64,000 nt of DNA, taken from the NCBI RefSeq assembly GCF_001705515.1, contig NZ_MDJS01000001.1, positions 1 to 64,000 of the forward strand. The letters are read 5' to 3'. Below, in pieces: positions 60,347 through 64,000 of this stretch (the stretch's first letter is position 1; every line of letters starts with the position of its first letter). Source of the stretch: Mucilaginibacter sp. PPCGB 2223 (GTDB lineage: Bacteria; Bacteroidota; Bacteroidia; Sphingobacteriales; Sphingobacteriaceae). Position numbers and translations under genes: made by a program. Under the pieces are notes generated by a model. The model was not told the origin of the DNA and did no database searches. It was given only the letters and a program-made list of their open reading frames with translations.

Positions 60347-61888
60347 ATGATGAAACTACGCCCCATAAGATTTGCCCGGCCGTTTTTATGTTTTGCTTTA
60401 ACCCTTACGGGGATAATCAGCTATGCGCAAAAAAGCGGATGGGTATACCCCGGCCCCGATGGCAAGCTGATTTATAAAGCTTTGCCCATGGGCGATAAGA
60501 TCATGGATTTTTCGTATGCAGGTTATATGGGCGGAGGTATTAGTCTGCCCGATGTTGCTGTAAAGCTAACGTTGAACCCAGTAGATGGAGATAATGCCGA
60601 AGCGATACAAAATGCCATCGACCAGGTATCGAAAATGCCTTTGGTGAATGGTTTCCGCGGAGCAGTACTGCTGAATGCCGGTAAGTACGATTGCTCAAAA
60701 ACTTTAAATATCAATACAAGCGGCGTGGTGTTACGCGGAGCTGGTTCGGGCGAAAAAGGTACGGTTATTAACATGACCGGCGATCCGCATGTATGTGTCG
60801 CCGTTCGGGTGCGTACCTCGGCAAACCCGGCCTGGCCAAAAACAACCCTGGCTGATGCTTATGTGCCATCGGCAGCCAAAACCTTTAATGCTGCCAGTGT
60901 GGAAGGTTTTGCTGCGGGCGATATCATCCAGATCACCCGAGTTGTAACACCGCAATGGCTGGCCTTTATGGGTATGGATAACCTGGTGCGCGATGGAAAA
61001 AAAGAGACCTGGGTAAACGGCGATATTATTACAGAGCGCGTTATCGAAAAGATTTCGGGCGGCAGCATTACAGTTAGCGTACCGTTAAGTGATTCGTACG
61101 ATGCCAAATATACCGGGGCGGTAACCGTACAAAAAGTAAACATCGCTGGCGAGCAATCACAGATAGGTATCGAAAACTTCCGTATCGTATCGGCGGCACA
61201 GTCGGTAACTATTACACAAGGCCATAACAGCGGCATCAATATGGGTGGGATAAGTGATGCCTGGATACGAAACATTGAACTGTTTAATACGGTAAACAGC
61301 GTAAGTATTACCGGCAAGCGCATTACAGTTGATAATTTAAGCATTATGCACGATGTGCCGACCTTGGGTTCGGCAAAGCCGGCAGACCTGAACGGCAGCG
61401 GCAGCCAGGTATTGTTTAACCGCTGCACCATAACGGGCGATAATGTATTTTACCTGGCCACTGGCCCAAAAGTTTCGGGGCCTGTAGTGTTGCTGAACTG
61501 CGTGTTTAAAGGCGGCGGATGGATACAGCCGCACCAGCGCTGGGCAACAGGTTTGCTGGTTGATAACTGCCAGGTGCCGGGCGGAGGCATTGAGTTTATG
61601 AACCGCGGCGAAATGGGCTCGGGGCATGGCTGGGCCATAGGTTGGGCCGTGGCCTGGAACTGTACGGCTAAAAACTTTTTAAACCAGCAGCCTCCGGGTT
61701 CGCAAAACTGGCTCATAGGCTGTAAAGGTGATATCGAGCATAAAGCCATGCCTTTCGAAAAAACAAATCCGATACTACCTGATGGTATTATCGATTCACA
61801 AAATAAACCGGTTGCCCCGCAGAGCCTGTATCTCATACAACTCAAGGAAAGGCTTGGTGTGCAGGCGTTGAGGAATATTGGGTATTGA
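60347..61888 (+). CDS. exported right-handed beta-helix (pectate-lyase-like) protein
   Basis: The protein is 513 aa from ATG 60347 (MMKLRPIRFARPFLCFALTL, signal peptide ending SYAQ); upstream codons to 60317 are not supported. Repeated short turns (GDNAEAIQNAIDQVSKMPLV, GVVLRGAGSGEKGTVINMTG, GISDAWIRNIELFNTVNSVS) indicate a beta-helix of the pectate-lyase superfamily. A lyase or hydrolase on plant polysaccharide is likely, given uxuA and GH3 nearby, but the catalytic residues are not evident. Confidence 0.8.
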   Translation: MMKLRPIRFARPFLCFALTLTGIISYAQKSGWVYPGPDGKLIYKALPMGDKIMDFSYAGYMGGGISLPDVAVKLTLNPVDGDNAEAIQNAIDQVSKMPLVNGFRGAVLLNAGKYDCSKTLNINTSGVVLRGAGSGEKGTVINMTGDPHVCVAVRVRTSANPAWPKTTLADAYVPSAAKTFNAASVEGFAAGDIIQITRVVTPQWLAFMGMDNLVRDGKKETWVNGDIITERVIEKISGGSITVSVPLSDSYDAKYTGAVTVQKVNIAGEQSQIGIENFRIVSAAQSVTITQGHNSGINMGGISDAWIRNIELFNTVNSVSITGKRITVDNLSIMHDVPTLGSAKPADLNGSGSQVLFNRCTITGDNVFYLATGPKVSGPVVLLNCVFKGGGWIQPHQRWATGLLVDNCQVPGGGIEFMNRGEMGSGHGWAIGWAVAWNCTAKNFLNQQPPGSQNWLIGCKGDIEHKAMPFEKTNPILPDGIIDSQNKPVAPQSLYLIQLKERLGVQALRNIGY

Positions 61889-61915
61889 AAAAATGTGTAA
61901 TGTCACACGGCTGTT

Positions 61916-61994
61916 AATATCGAACACCGAATGTTGAATGCCGAATTTCGAAATTACTTCGATGTTGGATATTCAATATTCATTATTCGATATT
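61916..61994. repeat. long imperfect palindrome between convergent genes
   Basis: The 24-base arm beginning AATATCGAACACCGAATGTT (61916-61939) pairs with 61971-61994 (ending TTCATTATTCGATATT) with few mismatches. The loop contains another palindrome, AATTTCGAAATT. It lies between the beta-helix and SGNH genes and could act as a terminator or REP-like dispersed repeat. Confidence 0.65.
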
Positions 61995-62013
61995 GATTTT
62001 ATCAAGTGATTTA

Positions 62014-62703
62014 TCAATTAGCCATAAAATACGGCCGCAACACTTTATCCCAGCGATCGTAGCCTTTGGAGTTGAGATGCAGCATATCCGCTTCAAATAG
62101 CGATGGGTCGGAGTGCTCATCGCTTATCAGCAAACAATCGGCAATATTGATATAATGCAGGTTTTTTTGAGTTTTGGTAAAAGCCTTCAGCAATATATTG
62201 GTTTGCCTAACAACAGCGCTGAATTTAGCCCGGCTCGGGCTGTATTTTACCGAGAGGAAGTAGATCTGCGTTCGGGGGAGTTTGGCTTTGATCATGGCAG
62301 TTAACTTTTTATAATTTTCCATCAACTTACCGGCAGTAGCACCAGCAGCAATATCGTTTTCGCCAACATACACGAACACTTTGGCAGGCCGGTATGGAAA
62401 CACCACATAAGGCAGATAATAATCGACAAACTGGGCCAGTGTCGACCCGCCTATACCACGACGGATCAATTTAGGATTGGGGAAACGCGTTTCAAAATCG
62501 CTCCATTTACGCACCGACGAACTGCCGATAAACACATAACCATCTTTAGGCGGAGCGTTTAAACTGTCTTTAACATGGAAGGCTTTAAGCTCTTCGGCAA
62601 AGGGCATAGCCTTTTGCTGGGCGCTTGCAAAATTATACAACGAGTTTAAAATGAAGATGATCGCGAAAGCGAATAAAATAAGTCTGCGATTTTTTAAATA
62701 CAT
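62014..62703 (-). CDS. SGNH/GDSL-type esterase
   Basis: The protein is 229 aa with a hydrophobic N-terminal segment (LILFAFAIIFILNSLYNFAS) acting as signal or anchor. The catalytic blocks are visible: GYVFIGSSSVRKW (the GDS-like Ser), RRGIGGSTLAQF (Gly block), YVGENDIAAGAT (GxND) and ADMLHLNSKGY (DxxH). It is a compact esterase or acetyl-esterase, plausibly acting on esterified polysaccharide. Length and motifs are complete. Confidence 0.9.
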   Translation of the reverse strand: MYLKNRRLILFAFAIIFILNSLYNFASAQQKAMPFAEELKAFHVKDSLNAPPKDGYVFIGSSSVRKWSDFETRFPNPKLIRRGIGGSTLAQFVDYYLPYVVFPYRPAKVFVYVGENDIAAGATAGKLMENYKKLTAMIKAKLPRTQIYFLSVKYSPSRAKFSAVVRQTNILLKAFTKTQKNLHYINIADCLLISDEHSDPSLFEADMLHLNSKGYDRWDKVLRPYFMAN

Positions 62704-62811
62704 CTTTATCTACTTAAACGTTTAATTGGTTTAGCTAATTTAATAATGATATTGATAAAAGATATTGTAAACAGATTTCCTATTTTTAGCGCCGCTTACA
62801 CCTAACCAAAA

Positions 62812-64000
62812 ATGAGTATAATTACAGATAAAAGCCAGGCCAAAGGCTTTAATATGATACAGACCATGCGCTGGTACGGCCCTAACGACCCGGTAAGTTT
62901 AGCCGATATACGCCAGGCCGGGTGCAGCGGCGTGGTAACCGCATTGCACCACATCCCTAACGGTACCGTTTGGACGATAGAAGAAATAAAAAAACGCCAG
63001 GCTTTGATTGAAGCTGCAGGCATGACCTGGGATGTTGTTGAAAGCGTGCCTGTGCACGAAGCCATCAAAACACAAACATCAGGCTTTGAGCAATACATCG
63101 AAAATTATAAGCAAAGCATCGTCAACCTGGCGCATTGCGGCATAAATGTAGTTACCTACAACTTTATGCCTGTGCTGGACTGGACACGTACCGACCTGGC
63201 CTACGAAGTGGAAGACGGCTCGAAGGCGCTACGCTTTGAAAAAGCAGCTTTTATTGCTTTTGATGTATTTATCCTGAAACGTAACGGGGCCGAAGCCGAA
63301 TATACTGCCGAAGAACTCGAACGTGCAAAGGTACGTTTTGAAGGTATGAGCGCCGATGATAAAAAACTGCTGGAGCGTAACATCATAGCCGGTTTGCCCG
63401 GAAGTGAGGAAAGTTTTACAGTAGAGCAGTTTCAGCTGGCGCTGGACGCCTATAAAAATGTGGATGCGGCTCAGCTGCGCAGCAACCTGATCTACTTTTT
63501 ACAGCGGATCATGCCGGTTGCCGATGAACATGGTGTGAAGATGGTGATCCATCCTGACGATCCGCCGTACCCGATATTGGGTTTGCCGCGCGTGGTAAGC
63601 ACCGCATCGGATATTGAAGCATTAATAACAGCTGTGCCATCGTTAAACAACGGTTTGTGTTTTTGCACAGGTTCGTATGGAGTAAGACCTGATAACGACC
63701 TGCCTGGTATGGTGCGCCAGTTTGGCCATCGTATCAATTTTATCCATCTGCGCGCTACCAAACGAAACGAGTTTGGCGATTTTTATGAAGATAACCACCT
63801 CGAGGGCGACGTGGATATGTACAATGTGGTAAAAGAACTATTGCATGTGATGCAGGAGCGCAAGATCAGGATAGCAATGCGCCCCGATCACGGCCACCAG
63901 ATGCTTGACGATCTGAAAAAGAAAACCAACCCGGGTTACTCTGCCATTGGCAGATTGCGCGGTTTGGCCGAATTGCGTGGTTTGGAAATGGGGATAGCCC
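62812..64000 (+). CDS. uxuA: mannonate dehydratase UxuA (partial at window end)
   Basis: The frame opens [20 protein letters not shown] and runs off the window after about 396 codons. Diagnostic stretches are [76 protein letters not shown], and the metal-binding [20 protein letters not shown] near the end. UxuA dehydrates D-mannonate to 2-keto-3-deoxygluconate in hexuronate catabolism. Only the last residues are missing if the family length (about 390-400 aa) holds. It fits the neighbouring polysaccharide genes. Confidence 0.95.
   Translation, partial: MSIITDKSQAKGFNMIQTMRWYGPNDPVSLADIRQAGCSGVVTALHHIPNGTVWTIEEIKKRQALIEAAGMTWDVVESVPVHEAIKTQTSGFEQYIENYKQSIVNLAHCGINVVTYNFMPVLDWTRTDLAYEVEDGSKALRFEKAAFIAFDVFILKRNGAEAEYTAEELERAKVRFEGMSADDKKLLERNIIAGLPGSEESFTVEQFQLALDAYKNVDAAQLRSNLIYFLQRIMPVADEHGVKMVIHPDDPPYPILGLPRVVSTASDIEALITAVPSLNNGLCFCTGSYGVRPDNDLPGMVRQFGHRINFIHLRATKRNEFGDFYEDNHLEGDVDMYNVVKELLHVMQERKIRIAMRPDHGHQMLDDLKKKTNPGYSAIGRLRGLAELRGLEMGIA

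Overview
This window appears to come from the chromosome of a Bacteroidota member, most likely a Sphingobacteriaceae (Mucilaginibacter/Pedobacter-like). The evidence is gene content: SusC/SusD pairs, ECF sigma/FecR, Bacteroides-type tra and mob genes, RteC, an Hc1-like protein, GH3 and mannonate dehydratase genes. Genus-level placement is inference.

Layout. Bases 1-160 hold a 5S rRNA and the terminator of an rRNA operon, followed by a small exported protein. From 1402 to 2057 lies the decayed integrase end of an old integrative element. From 2041 to 51638 lies a second, largely intact integrative conjugative element (ICE) of about 49.6 kb, bounded by a 17-bp direct repeat. The right copy of the repeat is the 3' end of an intact tRNA-Ser(GCU) gene at 51623-51709. 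The old remnant and the right end of the ICE carry the same landmarks at the same spacing within 1 bp, so two related elements seem to have used the same tRNA in succession. Chromosomal genes follow from 51787 to 64000: HD-domain phosphodiesterase, YncE/phosphoesterase, SRPBCC/ArsR pair, GH3 glycosidase, beta-helix protein, SGNH hydrolase and the start of uxuA.

The ICE reads left to right as: (i) a defence module of the Druantia type III kind (DruH-like, DruE-like helicase) with a WYL regulator downstream; (ii) a small accessory block (DUF932-like protein and others) with a GC-rich intergenic region that can fold into a 115-nt structure; (iii) a second defence module on the minus strand, a catalytically inactive short prokaryotic Argonaute translationally coupled to a SMEK-APAZ-like partner; (iv) the conjugation operon traE-F-G-(lipoprotein)-I-I-I-J-K-L-M, ending in a DUF3945-like gene and an Hc1-like gene; (v) rteC and a divergent Crp/Fnr-type regulator flanked by two perfect TTGAT-N4-ATCAA boxes, driving or repressing a secreted papain/NlpC-like lipoprotein and a small membrane protein; (vi) metabolic cargo: truncated GNAT, an IlvN-like ACT protein, DsbD-N-like and TlpA-like proteins, SusD, SusC, FecR and an ECF sigma factor; (vii) mobC-mobB-mobA with a hairpin-rich candidate oriT, two small regulators and a tyrosine integrase beside the tRNA.

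The most notable content is the pairing of two independent anti-phage-type modules on one ICE. The short Argonaute has a SMEK-type rather than SIR2/TIR-type effector domain. No experiment or database search was done; assignments rest on motifs and remembered family features.
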